From the NCBI GenBank assembly GCA_965368115.1, contig CBDULQ010000163.1, positions 1 to 8,780 of the forward strand: DNA of 8,780 bases, in the 5' to 3' direction. Below the pieces are notes generated by a model. The model was not told the DNA's origin, searched no databases, and saw only the letters and a list, made by a program, of their open reading frames with translations. Below are positions 1-6,401 of this stretch, piece by piece. Position 1 is the stretch's first letter, and each line of letters starts with the position of its first letter. A program made the position numbers and the translations under genes. The DNA comes from CBDULQ01 sp965368115 (GTDB lineage Bacteria; Pseudomonadota; Gammaproteobacteria; SZUA-229).

Positions 1-984
1 GGGTTCCAGCCAGCTCATTTGCTCGTATTCGAACATCAGGCGATGGCGTCGACCGATGGCTGACAGCGCTCTGCGGCAGGCGTCGGCAATATCTTTCATG
101 ACCGGCTCCGACATGTCGCGGCCGACCAGGGTGAAGTCCGCTTCGCCCGGGACGGTATGGGCATAACCGGGTTTTAGATCGACGCGGCCGATGGTGAGTC
201 GCGATTTATCGGTGCCGTTTTCGTCGATGATGCGTTTGATTTCATGCGCGAAGTCCGCCAGCCCCATGAAGGCATCACTGCGCAGATTCATCGGTGCGGT
301 GCCGGCATGGTCGGCTTTACCGATAAATTTCACCAGCCATTTGAAAACACCTGAAATGCCTTCCACAACACCGATGGCATTGCCGCTGGCTTCCAGTACC
401 GGGCCCTGTTCGATATGCAGTTCCAGGAAAGCGCGAATACTTTTCGGATCGCGTCGCGCATGCAGGGCGCGGCGATAATCGAGATCGTAGCGAGCCATGG
501 CGTCTTTGAGCAATTCACCTTCCGGGTCGCGTGCGGTTTCCAGCCAGTCCAGTGTCAGGCTGCCGGTGAGTGCCTGGGCACCCAGCATGCCGCCGAAACG
601 ACCTTCTTCCTCACTGGTAGCGATGATTTCCACCGGATGCTTGAGCTTGATGTCGCGCTCCTGAATGACGCGAATGCATTCCAGTCCGGCAACCACACCG
701 AGTGTGCCGTCGAACATGCCACCGGCGGGAACGGAATCGAGATGCGAACCGATGATGATGGCGGGTTTGTCCGGGTCGCCATAACGTGCACAGACATTGC
801 CCGCACCGTCCATATGTGTATGCAGATCGTAAGACCTGAAATAATCCATGATCCACTGTCGCGATTCCCAGTCGGGATCGGTGAAACCCTGGCGATAAAT
901 GCCTTTTTCAGAGCCTCTTGAACCGAATTCACTCAGTCGGTAGAGATCGTGTTCGATACGGTCGATATTGATGGAGTATGAAAT
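1..984 (-). CDS. M20 family Zn-dependent amidohydrolase (N-carbamoyl-L-amino-acid hydrolase / allantoate amidohydrolase type), C-terminus missing
   Basis: Predicted cytosolic binuclear-metal enzyme that hydrolyses a ureido (N-carbamoyl) or related amide group, releasing ammonia and CO2, as in hydantoin, purine or pyrimidine breakdown. Numbered from the proposed start, visible hallmarks are GSHLDSVPAGG (79-89, metal His81), FDGTLGV (Asp92), SEEEGRFGG (124-132), LELHIEQGPVLE (His190) and a dimerisation-domain motif KADHAGTAPM. Only 328 codons are inside the window. Relatives are about 410 residues, so the last part with the final metal-binding His lies beyond position 1. The reading frame is open back to a TGA at 1002-1000, but holds no ATG, GTG or TTG before Met at 847-845, which is well inside the domain. 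A GGAGG at 994-990 lies 5 nt before an ATT codon at 984-982, giving the N-terminus (I/M)SYSINIDRIEHDLYRL, which fits the family; I chose that start. The family call is firm. The substrate is not determinable, and the start is inferred. Confidence 0.9.
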   Translation of the reverse strand, partial: MSYSINIDRIEHDLYRLSEFGSRGSEKGIYRQGFTDPDWESRQWIMDYFRSYDLHTHMDGAGNVCARYGDPDKPAIIIGSHLDSVPAGGMFDGTLGVVAGLECIRVIQERDIKLKHPVEIIATSEEEGRFGGMLGAQALTGSLTLDWLETARDPEGELLKDAMARYDLDYRRALHARRDPKSIRAFLELHIEQGPVLEASGNAIGVVEGISGVFKWLVKFIGKADHAGTAPMNLRSDAFMGLADFAHEIKRIIDENGTDKSRLTIGRVDLKPGYAHTVPGEADFTLVGRDMSEPVMKDIADACRRALSAIGRRHRLMFEYEQMSWLEP

Positions 985-1025
985 AGCAGCCTCCGCGAAT
1001 CATCGGTCTGTTGGTGATAATCCCG

Positions 1026-1043
1026 CTAATGATAACGCATTAG
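1026..1043. promoter_or_regulatory. Palindromic operator candidate over the -10 box
   Basis: CTAATG (1026-1031) and CATTAG (1038-1043) form a perfect 6-bp inverted repeat with a 6-nt spacer. The repeat covers the -10 hexamer of the amidohydrolase promoter, a usual position for a repressor site. Flanking CCCGC (1022-1026) and GGCGGG (1043-1048) extend the symmetry with a one-base bulge. A second, overlapping inverted repeat pairs GGCGGGTC (1043-1050) with GACCCACC (1065-1072). The whole block could instead be the remnant of a palindromic intergenic repeat. Confidence 0.4.
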
Positions 1044-1056
1044 GCGGGTCTGCCAA
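1029..1056 (-). promoter_or_regulatory. Sigma-70-like promoter of the M20 amidohydrolase
   Basis: On the minus strand TTGGCA (1056-1051) is followed after 16 bp by TATCAT (1034-1029). Each hexamer matches the consensus at five of six positions. Transcription would begin near 1022, leaving a leader of about 38 nt before the GGAGG and ATT start. This argues against translation from any ATG further upstream. It was found by eye only. Confidence 0.55.
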
Positions 1057-1092
1057 AACCCGTTGACCCACCTTTGCCGACATAGTGTTTTT

Positions 1093-1121
1093 TTGCCATT
1101 GTGTTGCTGAATCGCAATATT
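1093..1121 (+). promoter_or_regulatory. Candidate upstream promoter for the repeat-protein operon
   Basis: TTGCCA (1093-1098, five of six to consensus), a 17-bp spacer and AATATT (1116-1121, four of six). It would give a leader of roughly 125 nt before the ATG at 1255. This is plausible but unproven; it competes with the -10-like TATAAT at 1159. Confidence 0.3.
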
Positions 1122-1132
1122 TGAAATTCGGC

Positions 1133-1164
1133 TTGCAGAAAGTGGATTGGCGGGGCAATATAAT
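1133..1164 (+). promoter_or_regulatory. Candidate proximal promoter for the repeat-protein operon
   Basis: A perfect TATAAT lies at 1159-1164. The best upstream match is TTGCAG at 1133-1138, but the 20-bp spacing is long, so activation by another factor would be expected if it is used. The leader would be about 85 nt. It includes a small TTTTGC/GCAAAA hairpin (1215-1220 with 1229-1234) upstream of the ribosome binding site. Confidence 0.35.
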
Positions 1165-1254
1165 TCGCATAATCGTCGACATAAGCTCCTTAATCAGAAT
1201 TTGTTAATACGCATTTTTGCAGCGTGTGGCAAAACACTAGAAAAGGTATACGAC

Positions 1255-2118
1255 ATGGATAAGCAAATACTCCTCCTCAGTCTTCCTGTTTTTATCGGTC
1301 TCTGTTCGCTGACAACACAATTGCATGCCGAGTCGCCAACCCGATCCACTGCAGTCCAGTATCTGGCCGACTCGGGTATGTCTCCGCAACTCAATCAGAA
1401 ACAGCTGGAAGCCCAGCAGCTGGATCGCAGAACACCGATGATGAATAGTAAGATGGGCGGCAAAAAAGGTAGTCCGATGGAAACCACGCCGCTGCTCATG
1501 GATTCAAAAATGGGTGGCAAAAAAGGTGGCCCGATGGAGAGTACTCCCTTGCTGATGAATTCAAAAATGGGCGGCAAGAAAGGCATGCCTGTTCAGGAGC
1601 AGATGATGGGTAAAGCCGATTCGAAAGTCGGCGCCAAGGTCGGTGGCAAAAAAGGCATGCTGATGCAGGAACAGATGATGATGGGCAAGGCGGATTCCAA
1701 AGTCGGTGCCAAGGTCGGCGGCAAGAAAGGCATGCTGATGCAGCAACAGATGATGGGCAAGGCGGATTCCAAAGTCGGCGCCAAGGTCGGCGGTAAGAAA
1801 GGTATGCTGATGCAGGAACAGATGATGATGGGCAAGGCGGATTCGAAAGTCGGCGCTAAAGTCGGTGGCAAGAAAGGCATGCTGATGCAGCAACAGATGA
1901 TGGGCAAGGCCGATTCCAAAGTCGGCGCCAAGGTCGGCGGCAAGAAAGGTATGTTGATGCAGGAAGGTCTGCAGGAACAGATGATGATGGGTAAAGCCGA
2001 ATCGAAAGTCGGCGCCAAGGTGGGCGGCAAAAAAGGCAAGCTACTGGAAGAGAATATGCCGGAAATGCCTGCCGATGCCATCGAACGGCAGGGCGGAGGA
2101 GGATTTGTTCCGCAGTAA
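1255..2118 (+). CDS. Secreted Lys/Gly/Met-rich tandem-repeat protein, candidate precursor of an Sdp-like system
   Basis: 287 residues; I know no named family for it. The start is ATG 1255, with GAAAAGG ending 8 nt before it and a Sec signal peptide immediately after (charged DK, hydrophobic 5-20, cleavage likely after QLHA at residue 25). The upstream in-frame ATG at 1147 would spoil the signal. A Gln-rich stretch (26-62, ending DRRTPMM) precedes nine copies of a GGKKG core. Three are short units of about 19 residues, SKMGGKKG followed by PMETTPLLM-like sequence. Six are longer units of 24-25 residues, GKADSKVGAKVGGKKG followed by MLMQEQMM-like sequence. The tail ends ADAIERQGGGGFVPQ. The mature part has no Cys and is strongly basic and Met-rich. 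It is first in an apparent operon with SdpA-like and SdpB/HTTM-like genes, which suggests a processed or modified secreted peptide precursor. A metal- or polyanion-binding protein is an alternative. The coding call is firm; the function is inference. Confidence 0.85.
   Translation: MDKQILLLSLPVFIGLCSLTTQLHAESPTRSTAVQYLADSGMSPQLNQKQLEAQQLDRRTPMMNSKMGGKKGSPMETTPLLMDSKMGGKKGGPMESTPLLMNSKMGGKKGMPVQEQMMGKADSKVGAKVGGKKGMLMQEQMMMGKADSKVGAKVGGKKGMLMQQQMMGKADSKVGAKVGGKKGMLMQEQMMMGKADSKVGAKVGGKKGMLMQQQMMGKADSKVGAKVGGKKGMLMQEGLQEQMMMGKAESKVGAKVGGKKGKLLEENMPEMPADAIERQGGGGFVPQ
1447..2037 (+). repeat. In-frame tandem repeat array (3 short + 6 long units) in the secreted repeat protein
   Basis: Nine units share the core (M/V)GGKKG. 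The long units alternate between a 25-residue form (QEQMMM) and a 24-residue form (QQQMM). Together these make a 49-residue, 147-bp higher-order unit present twice, which points to duplication of a pair. A GLQEQ insertion marks the last linker. Synonymous differences between copies (for example GGTGGC/GGCGGC) show the array is not brand-new and that the protein sequence is what is conserved. Confidence 0.9.
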
Positions 2119-2142
2119 GCGGTACCTGATCAATTCAATGTC

Positions 2143-2670
2143 ATGATGACGATTAACAGGACGGTTAAGTCGAAGCTTGCGTATATACTCGCGTCATTAT
2201 TTGCAGTCTGGCATACCGGTGCACTGATCATTGCACCGGCGCCGGAATCTTATCTGATCAATTCGATCTACAGCGTATACAAACCTTATTTGTCCCTGTT
2301 CAATATCAATAACGGCTGGGCCTTTTTCGCTCCCAATCCGCATACCGGCGTGCGCATGCATTACAACATTGTCGATGGCGACGGTCATACCCACCGATTC
2401 GATTTCACCGGCAGTTTGCAACGTAGCGCCACGGTATTTCAACGATATACCATGATGCAGGACTACATTTCGCTGAAAGCCGCGCCATACACCGCCAGTG
2501 CCGGACTTTACCTGTGTCGTCGACATGCCGACTTACAACCGCAAACCATCCGGTTCGAATTTCATCGAGCACGGGTCTTGACGCCGGAACAGTTTCTGGC
2601 CGGACAACGGGCAACCGACGCGGATAACCTGATCATCGAAATGGGAGACCCGATTTCGTGTCAACCCTGA
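2143..2670 (+). CDS. Membrane-anchored DUF5819/SdpA-like protein
   Basis: 175 residues. One hydrophobic segment (about 12-31) near a basic N-terminus suggests a signal anchor, with the rest probably outside the cytoplasmic membrane. It is followed by the motif NNGWAFFAPNP (56-66), which I recognise as typical of DUF5819 and SdpA-type proteins that pair with HTTM proteins. The remainder looks like a beta-rich domain (for example MHYNIVDGDGHTHRF, about 74-88). In Bacillus, SdpA and SdpB are both needed to turn SdpC into the SDP toxin. By analogy this protein could assist maturation of the repeat protein encoded 24 nt upstream. It overlaps the next gene by 13 nt. No clear ribosome binding site precedes ATG 2143 (a second ATG is at 2146), so coupling to the upstream gene is likely. 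The family call was made by motif and context, not by a profile search. Confidence 0.7.
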   Translation: MMTINRTVKSKLAYILASLFAVWHTGALIIAPAPESYLINSIYSVYKPYLSLFNINNGWAFFAPNPHTGVRMHYNIVDGDGHTHRFDFTGSLQRSATVFQRYTMMQDYISLKAAPYTASAGLYLCRRHADLQPQTIRFEFHRARVLTPEQFLAGQRATDADNLIIEMGDPISCQP

Positions 2671-3929
2671 TGCGCCGTATCGCAGAACGCTGGCAGTGCC
2701 TGTGGTTTCAGTCGGAAACCAGTTTCAACCTGGATGTCATCCGCATGGGACTCGGCTTCTGCATGTTGTTCGCGTATGCCGGACTCACACCCTATGTCGG
2801 GGAACTGTATAGCGACCAGGGCTGGATATCCGACCAGGCCGTGTACCTGTATCGCGATCATCCCTGGTTTCAGTCATTGTTTTTCTATTTGCCGGATCAA
2901 TATCAACTGGCCGCCCACTGGGTGTTTCTCGTCAGTTGCCTGTTGTTTGCAGTGGGCTGGAAGACACGTTATGTGAAATGGCTGGTGCTGGTGTTTCAGA
3001 TTTCCTATGCCTATCGTAATCCGCTGATCACTTACGGGGTCGATTCCATTTTATGCAGCGTGTTGTTCATTCTGTGCTTGGCTCCGATCGGGCACAGCCT
3101 GAGTCTGGATCGCTGGGCGGAATTGAAACGCGCTAAATTACAGGATTTGCATCAGCATCCGCCGGCTTATCAGTCCATTTATCTGTTCATGTTTCGGCGT
3201 CTGGTCCAGATCCAGATGGCGATCTTTTTCCTGTTCGCCGGTATCGAGAAACTGCGTGGCGAATACTGGTGGTCCGGTGATGCACTCTGGGTGGCGCTCA
3301 ACAATTACGAATACACCAATATACCGCTGGGATTCTTTGCCGAACATTACTGGCTGATCAATCTGCTAACCTATTTTACCCTGCTGGTTGAAGCGGGTTA
3401 CTTTTACCTGATCTGGCAACGCAGTACCCGGCCCTGGTTCCTGGGCGCGGCGATTACCCTGCATCTGGGCATAGCCATATTGATGGGGTTGTATTATTTC
3501 TCCCTGGTGATGATTTTCTGTCATCTGAGCTTCGTACGGCGCGAGTGGTACACCCGCTTGTTCGACTGGTGGCGGAATAAAATGGGCCGTATGGAAATGA
3601 TTTATGACGGCGAGTGCGGCTTCTGTAAGCGCTCCATGGCCTGGACCCTGGCCTTCGACGGTTTACAACAGATCAGCATTCGTGATTATCGGCGTAGCGC
3701 CTCGCCGCTGGTATCGAAAGAAGAGTCCGATCTGGCGCTGTACGCGGTCAATCATCGCGACGAAAAATTCGCCGGATTCGATGCCTATCGTTATGTGGTG
3801 CTGCGCGTGCCGGGTTTGTGGTGGCTGGTGCCACTATTTTATATTCCGTGGTTGAGCCGTGCGGTGGGACGACCGCTCTATCTGTGGATCGCCAGCCACC
3901 GTCATGTCATTTCCAGCTGTACCGGCTGA
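2658..3929 (+). CDS. HTTM (SdpB / vitamin-K gamma-carboxylase-like) membrane protein fused to a C-terminal DCC (DUF393) thiol-oxidoreductase domain
   Basis: 423 residues. Residues about 1-300 form a polytopic membrane domain with hydrophobic segments near 30-48, 85-103, 108-126, 133-150, 182-197, 230-250 and 262-285. The FLFAGIEKLRGEYWWSG segment (192-208, Lys198) matches the conserved AGxxKLxxxxW region of HTTM proteins, where GGCX carries its catalytic Lys. From about residue 313 a soluble DCC domain begins: IYDGECGFCKR (315-325), with D317, C320 and C323 forming the D-x-x-C-x-x-C signature, and a typical PGLWW...YLWIASHRH end. The GTG at 2658 has GGGAG 10 nt upstream and overlaps the previous gene. 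An alternative ATG at 2670 overlaps that gene's TGA. The family homology supports a role in membrane-coupled maturation of a secreted substrate, probably the first gene of the operon. Whether it carboxylates, oxidises or exports is unknown. Confidence 0.85.
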   Translation: MSTLMRRIAERWQCLWFQSETSFNLDVIRMGLGFCMLFAYAGLTPYVGELYSDQGWISDQAVYLYRDHPWFQSLFFYLPDQYQLAAHWVFLVSCLLFAVGWKTRYVKWLVLVFQISYAYRNPLITYGVDSILCSVLFILCLAPIGHSLSLDRWAELKRAKLQDLHQHPPAYQSIYLFMFRRLVQIQMAIFFLFAGIEKLRGEYWWSGDALWVALNNYEYTNIPLGFFAEHYWLINLLTYFTLLVEAGYFYLIWQRSTRPWFLGAAITLHLGIAILMGLYYFSLVMIFCHLSFVRREWYTRLFDWWRNKMGRMEMIYDGECGFCKRSMAWTLAFDGLQQISIRDYRRSASPLVSKEESDLALYAVNHRDEKFAGFDAYRYVVLRVPGLWWLVPLFYIPWLSRAVGRPLYLWIASHRHVISSCTG

Positions 3930-4019
3930 AACTTAACATCTGTGAATATTTTCCCCTGAATTGAACCTGCCGGCCTTGTGTTCCGACTCCTGTATAGCAA
4001 CAGAACAGGGGACAGGGCT

Positions 4020-5882
4020 ATGAACACATCGACAACCCGTACCAGAACGCCGGTTGGCATCATAACGCTGCTGGTGGCGGTCACGCTTATCAGTGCCTGC
4101 GGAGGCGGCGGCAGCAACTCTTCGACCAATACCCAGACACCGACTTTCTCCAGCCCGCCGGCCAGTGCCGCCGCGCTATCGGTTAGTTACGGCAACGTCA
4201 AGACACTCGACTTCAACTGGAGTGACGTCAGTGATGCGAATTACTACCGACTGCTGGAGAATCCAGACGGTGTTTCCGGCTTCACTCAGGTGGGTGGCGA
4301 TGTCACTCAGGGTGAGCAGATGCTGGCGCTGAGTGTGCCGCTGTGGGCAAAGCTGAATGCCCAGTACATTCTGCAGACCTGTAACAACATGGGTTGTGTG
4401 GACTCCAGTGTGCTGGCGATCAATGACGGCATTGCCGACAGCATCGGTTATTTCAAAGCCAGTAACACGGATGCCAGTGATAATTTCGGTTTCAGTGTCG
4501 ATCTGAGTGGCGACGGCAATACCCTGGCGGTGGGCGCACCCTTCGAAGCCAGTAATGCCAGTGGTATCGGGGGCGATCAGAACGATGACTCCGCCGGTTC
4601 CAGCGGCGCCGTGTATGTGTACGCCCGAGTGGCGGGTAACTGGCAGCAGCAAGCGTATATCAAGGCTTCGAATGCACAAAGCGGTGATGCCTTCGGCTGG
4701 TCGGTGACGCTGAGTGATGATGGCAATACCCTGGCGGTCGGTTCCGAAGACGAAAGCAGCAACGCCACCGGTGTGAACGGTGATCAGGCGAATAATATGA
4801 GCTCCGATTCCGGTGCTGTGTACGTGTTTGCGCGCAACGCTAACAGCTGGTCACAACAGGCTTATCTCAAGGCCGGCAATACCGGCGCCAACGATAATTT
4901 CGGTCATGATATTGCACTCAGCGGTGACGGCAATACGCTGATCGTCGGTGCGCCCTGGGAAAGCGGCGCCTCAACCACGATCAACGGGCCTTACAATAAC
5001 GATGCGGTGATTGCCGGTGCCGCGTATGTGTTTGTGCGTAGCGGCAGCAACTGGAGTCAGCAGGCTTATCTCAAGGCGCCCAATGCGGATATCGGCGATC
5101 TGTTCGGCGAAGCCGTGGCGATTAACGGTGACGGCAACAGGGTGGCCGTGGGTGCCATCGGCGAGGCCAGCAATGCCAGCGGCGTCAATGGCGATCAGAA
5201 CGACGATAGCCTCGACGATGCCGGTGCGGTTTACCTGTTTACCCGCAGTGGTAGCAGCTGGTCCTTCGAAGCTTATATAAAAGCCGGTAATACGGGTAAT
5301 CTTGATCGCTTCAGTACCGGGCTCAGCCTGAGTCACGACGGTGATACCCTGGCAGTCGGTGCACGTGAGGAAGACAGTAATGCCACCGGCGTCGACGGTG
5401 ACGGTAATAATAATCTGTCGGCCACGTCCGGCGCAGTGTATGTTTATGCGCGCAGCGGTTCGGTCTGGTCACAGCAGGCTTATATCAAATCCACCAATAC
5501 CGAAGGTGGCGATGTGTTCGGCGGCCGCGATTTCGGTAACGGCGGTGTGAGTCTGAGTGCGGACGGTAATTTGCTGGCGGTGGGCGCTATCGGTGAAGAT
5601 AGCCAGTCCACTGCATTCAACGGTAACCAGGCGGATAACAACGAGTCCGGTTCCGGTGCGGTATATCTGTATCGTCGCAGCAGTGGTATCTGGTCGCCAC
5701 TCAGCTATCTCAAGGCAACCAACACGCACCTGCAGGATGTGTTCGGTTACGATCTTGCGCTCGATAATGCCGGTAACAGCCTGGCGATCAGCGCGCGTAA
5801 TGAATCCAGCGCAGCCACCGGTATCAATGGCGACGACAGTGATGTGTCTGCACCACTGGCCGGCGCCGTATTCCTTTTCTAA
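4020..5882 (+). CDS. Outer-surface or periplasmic lipoprotein with seven FG-GAP-type repeats
   Basis: 620 residues from ATG 4020, preceded by AGGGG with 8-nt spacing; an in-frame ATG at 3978 would place 14 residues ahead of the signal. The lipobox LISAC puts the lipidated Cys at 27, followed by a Gly/Ser/Asn/Thr-rich linker. Residues about 48-140 resemble a fibronectin-type III-like domain (DFNWSDVSDANYYRL...LNAQYILQTCNNMGC). Seven repeats follow, at 144-212, 213-281, 282-349, 350-418, 419-487, 488-562 and 563-620. The consensus is Y-(I/L)KA-N...FG..(V/L)SLSGDGNTLAVGA...NATGVNGDQ-N...SGAVYV(Y/F)ARSGS-WSQQA. This fits a seven-bladed beta-propeller of the FG-GAP_2 type, with GDGN and NGDQNDD loops that may bind calcium. 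The last repeat stops after AVFLF, so closure may use strands from before repeat 1. It lies 90 nt after the HTTM gene on the same strand. Adhesion or ligand binding is a guess. Confidence 0.88.
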   Translation: MNTSTTRTRTPVGIITLLVAVTLISACGGGGSNSSTNTQTPTFSSPPASAAALSVSYGNVKTLDFNWSDVSDANYYRLLENPDGVSGFTQVGGDVTQGEQMLALSVPLWAKLNAQYILQTCNNMGCVDSSVLAINDGIADSIGYFKASNTDASDNFGFSVDLSGDGNTLAVGAPFEASNASGIGGDQNDDSAGSSGAVYVYARVAGNWQQQAYIKASNAQSGDAFGWSVTLSDDGNTLAVGSEDESSNATGVNGDQANNMSSDSGAVYVFARNANSWSQQAYLKAGNTGANDNFGHDIALSGDGNTLIVGAPWESGASTTINGPYNNDAVIAGAAYVFVRSGSNWSQQAYLKAPNADIGDLFGEAVAINGDGNRVAVGAIGEASNASGVNGDQNDDSLDDAGAVYLFTRSGSSWSFEAYIKAGNTGNLDRFSTGLSLSHDGDTLAVGAREEDSNATGVDGDGNNNLSATSGAVYVYARSGSVWSQQAYIKSTNTEGGDVFGGRDFGNGGVSLSADGNLLAVGAIGEDSQSTAFNGNQADNNESGSGAVYLYRRSSGIWSPLSYLKATNTHLQDVFGYDLALDNAGNSLAISARNESSAATGINGDDSDVSAPLAGAVFLF

Positions 5883-5896
5883 AAGCGATCAACAGT

Positions 5897-5917
5897 CGCC
5901 GGGTTAATCGCCCGGCG
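5897..5917. terminator. Hairpin between convergent genes, possible bidirectional terminator
   Basis: CGCCGGG (5897-5903) and CCCGGCG (5911-5917) are perfect 7-bp arms around a 7-nt loop. It lies between the FG-GAP lipoprotein stop and the end of the GFA gene, whose stop codon falls in the loop. No T-run follows on either strand, so intrinsic termination would be weak. It may instead act in RNA stability. Confidence 0.4.
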
Positions 5918-6329
5918 CATATTTCGCAAACACTTCGTCGCCGGTCGAGTTTTCTGTTTCATTGCAAAATTCATAGAAGGCGGGTTTGTCATCGATAAAG
6001 ACCTGGTGGTCGAAACGCATGTTGTCACTGGGGACGAACAATCCTGCCGGCATCATGTGCTGACCAGAGGCTTTGAGTCGATAGAACAGGTGACTGCCGC
6101 AGTGTTTGCAGAAGCCGCGTTCGGCCCACTCTGATGAATCATATACGGTGATGTTGTTTTCGCCTTCGAATTGCACATCGGTACCACAGTCGATCGCCAT
6201 CAGCGGACCGCCGCCCCAGCGTCGACACATGCTGCAATGGCAGGCACCGATGTGATTGCTGCGTCTGAGCACCGTGAATATAACCGCGCCACACAGGCAC
6301 TGACCTGAATCTGCGCTGTAATCGTCCAT
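5904..6329 (-). CDS. GFA (CENP-V/GFA domain) family zinc protein
   Basis: 141 residues, full family length. The zinc-binding cysteine pattern is complete: GQCLCGAV (C11, C13), CHCSMCRRW (C30, C32, C35) and GFCKHCGSHLFY (C74, C77). GFA-family proteins are small cytosolic proteins. One founding member was described as glutathione-dependent formaldehyde-activating, but most have unknown substrates, so that name should not be taken literally here. The ATG at 6329 is preceded by AAGGAG with 8-nt spacing. It is downstream of and on the same strand as the deiminase gene, but separated by 72 nt with its own possible promoter. No sequence link to the neighbouring peptide cassette is seen. Confidence 0.9.
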   Translation of the reverse strand: MDDYSADSGQCLCGAVIFTVLRRSNHIGACHCSMCRRWGGGPLMAIDCGTDVQFEGENNITVYDSSEWAERGFCKHCGSHLFYRLKASGQHMMPAGLFVPSDNMRFDHQVFIDDKPAFYEFCNETENSTGDEVFAKYAPGD

Positions 6330-6362
6330 ACGCTGTACTCCTTGTTATTTTGGAGGGAGTTC

Positions 6363-6392
6363 TATTTAAACGCGCTCACAAACTGAATACAA
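6363..6392 (-). promoter_or_regulatory. Weak promoter candidate for the GFA gene
   Basis: TTGTAT (6392-6387), an 18-bp spacer and TAAATA (6368-6363) on the minus strand, just after the deiminase stop. The match to consensus is modest (four and three of six). Transcription would start near 6356. Confidence 0.25.
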
Positions 6393-6401
6393 GGGCTGTG
6401 C

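Noticed and set aside
415..921. 168-codon plus-strand frame inside the amidohydrolase
   Set aside because: It is opposite a frame with complete M20 metal-binding motifs; it has no recognisable domain and is a shadow.
1000..1182. 60-codon minus-strand frame ending in the TGA directly before the amidohydrolase frame
   Set aside because: It is in frame with the enzyme, but the predicted promoter at 1029-1056 starts transcription inside it, and its sequence across the palindromic block looks non-coding.
1447..2037. Regularly spaced repeats resembling a CRISPR array
   Set aside because: Units are multiples of three, encode a conserved peptide, and the 'spacers' are also near-identical. This is a coding tandem repeat.
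1593..2081. Long minus-strand open frames (up to 162 codons) opposite the GGKKG repeats
   Set aside because: They arise because the repeated codons read without stops on the other strand. They start from no credible ribosome binding site, and the plus frame has a signal peptide and a start with a ribosome binding site.
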